A stretch of DNA of 64,000 bases from Pseudobutyrivibrio xylanivorans DSM 14809 (GTDB lineage: Bacteria; Bacillota; Clostridia; Lachnospirales; Lachnospiraceae): positions 1 to 64,000 of the forward strand of contig NZ_FQYQ01000014.1 of assembly GCF_900141825.1 (NCBI RefSeq). Reading direction: 5' to 3'. Position 1 is the first letter of the stretch. Each line of letters opens with the position of its first letter. The notes below the pieces were generated by a model, which was not told where the DNA came from, did not search any database, and saw nothing but the letters and a program-made list of their open reading frames with translations. Below are positions 62,894 to 64,000 of this stretch, piece by piece. A program made the translations under genes and the position numbers.

Positions 62894-63954
62894 TATTCAT
62901 TCTCCTCTGGTCCGTGAACAGTTCCGTATAACTTTAAATTAGTATTCTGACGCTCTATTTCAGCGTTATATCGTTCAGATACCTGTTTCCAGTATGAATC
63001 AAGCTCTGCCTCACCTCTTCTGTCTGGAACATTAAATTCCTCCGATAAAACCTGTCCAAAGTACTGAGACATTTTCTCTGCACCAGCAAGGTTAAGATGA
63101 AGACCACCATCATAGGTATCCTTAGTCCAGTCAATTCCCATCTCATCCTGTAAATCAAGGAAATTAATATAAGGTAAGTCATTGGCAGCAGCATAATCCA
63201 CAATCTGCTCTTCCCACTGATCATACCAGTATGGATAAAGCGTTGGAGCCTTAACTAAAATAAGCTGCACGTCATTATCCTTACAGAGCTTTGTAAGCTT
63301 ATCTAAATACGCATATGCGTTATCACCAAATTGATAATCAGCCAGTGGCTTTCCTTCTGGAATATTCTCAGCAGGCTTTACATCCACACGCATGTAATAT
63401 CCATTAAATGTAACCTTGTCACTATGAGTGAAATAAGTTAAATCATCAGAATTCAAATCACTCCAACGTCTGTGATATCTAAGTAATGGGAAAACATAAT
63501 CAATGAAATGTTCTTCCTCTGTCATTGAAGCCTTGATAGAACCAATCTTGCTTGAAGACCACCTCATACCATCGATAGTCATACGATTGTAAGCTTCCTT
63601 CTGCGGCTCATTGTATTTCATAGATAAAACGTTGAATACAATTATATCTGGATGCTCAGTCTTAATAGTTTCCTCAGCAAGATAGTATGACTGCCATATT
63701 AACTGCTGCGCACTACCACGTATATACGAATTAATTCCAAAGTTCTCCCAGAGATACACTGGAGAAACGTTCTCATAGAGCTCACAGTCACCGATGAATA
63801 CTACATTGTGATCAGTAGGATCGTCATAGTATTCTTTTATCATCGCTCCTTCCAGAACCCCAGACATGTACTTTGGTTCTAAAAGTCTGGTGGTGAAGGC
63901 CAGGCCTGCGACGGCTATGAATAAAGTTAAAATAATAGCTAAAAGCTTTTTCAT
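62893..63954 (-). CDS. Secreted SGNH-hydrolase-like protein
   Basis: A 353-residue protein with an N-terminal signal or anchor helix ([19 protein letters not shown]). [15 protein letters not shown] replaces the usual GDS block I with Gly-Asp-Cys, so Cys would stand where the catalytic Ser normally is; [16 protein letters not shown] is block V with Asp-x2-His. It resembles AlgX/AlgJ-like SGNH proteins that accompany MBOAT acyltransferases. Its Shine-Dalgarno GAGGTG is supplied by a palindromic repeat just upstream. Upstream neighbours are outside the window. Confidence 0.75.
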   Translation of the reverse strand: MKKLLAIILTLFIAVAGLAFTTRLLEPKYMSGVLEGAMIKEYYDDPTDHNVVFIGDCELYENVSPVYLWENFGINSYIRGSAQQLIWQSYYLAEETIKTEHPDIIVFNVLSMKYNEPQKEAYNRMTIDGMRWSSSKIGSIKASMTEEEHFIDYVFPLLRYHRRWSDLNSDDLTYFTHSDKVTFNGYYMRVDVKPAENIPEGKPLADYQFGDNAYAYLDKLTKLCKDNDVQLILVKAPTLYPYWYDQWEEQIVDYAAANDLPYINFLDLQDEMGIDWTKDTYDGGLHLNLAGAEKMSQYFGQVLSEEFNVPDRRGEAELDSYWKQVSERYNAEIERQNTNLKLYGTVHGPEENE

Positions 63955-63958
63955 TAAT

Positions 63959-64000
63959 TACACCTCATCAGTCACCTGCGGTGACAGCTTCCCCTCAAGG
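63959..64000. repeat. Interspersed palindromic repeat, cut by window end
   Basis: CACCTCATCA, GTCACC-TG-CGGTGAC and GCTTCCCCTCAAGG match the copy at 14479-14527 with one change, in the first loop. It abuts the start of the gene ending at 63954. Confidence 0.85.

Overview
The window comes from a low-GC Gram-positive anaerobe, most likely a rumen or gut Lachnospiraceae of the Butyrivibrio/Pseudobutyrivibrio type. This rests on gene content (AddAB instead of RecBCD, a dgt-dnaG-rpoD-trmK block, PPi-type phosphofructokinase, a 1418-residue 2-hydroxyacyl-CoA dehydratase activase, HrcA/CIRCE control, C_GCAxxG_C_C protein, two small FeoA proteins), on AT-rich intergenic DNA with clear sigma-A promoters, and on an interspersed CACCTCATC...CAAGGGGAAGC palindromic repeat. 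The species is an inference. I see no phage, plasmid, IS or CRISPR array.

Layout. 1-2250: a secreted Ig-like repeat surface protein (cut by the window edge), divergent from a 58-residue ribbon-helix-helix protein. 2270-5430: purine permease and CTP synthase. 5900-10160: giant activase. 10350-15030: GH13 glucosidase, htpG under a perfect CIRCE operator, and a Lys/Ala/Thr-rich histone H1-like protein. 15200-23490: foldase-like lipoprotein, small unknown protein, addA, addB. 23600-28000: amidohydrolase, phosphofructokinase, small membrane protein, PAP2 phosphatase, CarD-type regulator. 28300-35530: RNase P RNA, nucleoside kinase, trmK, rpoD, dnaG, dgt and tRNA-Leu(CAG). 35690-36080: a candidate non-coding RNA built on 63-nt repeats. 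36100-43100: mostly single genes (methyltransferase, SPL-like radical SAM protein, two HAD phosphatases, YfiH-type enzyme, Xre-Uma2 fusion, M14 carboxypeptidase, metallophosphoesterase). 43100-53400: a probable iron regulon. 53490-55140: an HxlR-controlled ferredoxin/redox operon. 55140-64000: AAA ATPase, small pyrophosphatase, two identical tRNA-Leu(AAG) genes in opposite orientation around an SGNH/MBOAT/carboxylesterase surface-modification cluster, then dtd and a second SGNH-like protein.

How the genes work together. The clearest circuit is metal control. A DtxR-family repressor is the last gene of the feoA-feoA-feoB-FeoB-associated operon, and 16-bp boxes of the form GTTAG-N6-CTAAC lie inside the feo promoter spacer, just after the promoter of a two-gene ABC transporter of exporter fold, and just before a methyltransferase-methyltransferase-hydrolase operon. 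This suggests that iron import, an iron-linked small-molecule transporter and possibly a modifying enzyme set are co-repressed. The MBOAT and SGNH proteins look like an extracytoplasmic O-acylation set.

The best candidates for undescribed biology are non-coding: (i) two ~140-nt GC-rich elements (10163-10301 and 28109-28248) whose stems differ in sequence but keep pairing; (ii) the 63-nt-repeat transcript at 35724-36081 with its own promoter and terminator; (iii) a ~216-bp inverted-repeat element at 56896-57111; (iv) tRNA 3'-end remnants behind both tRNA-Leu(AAG) copies.
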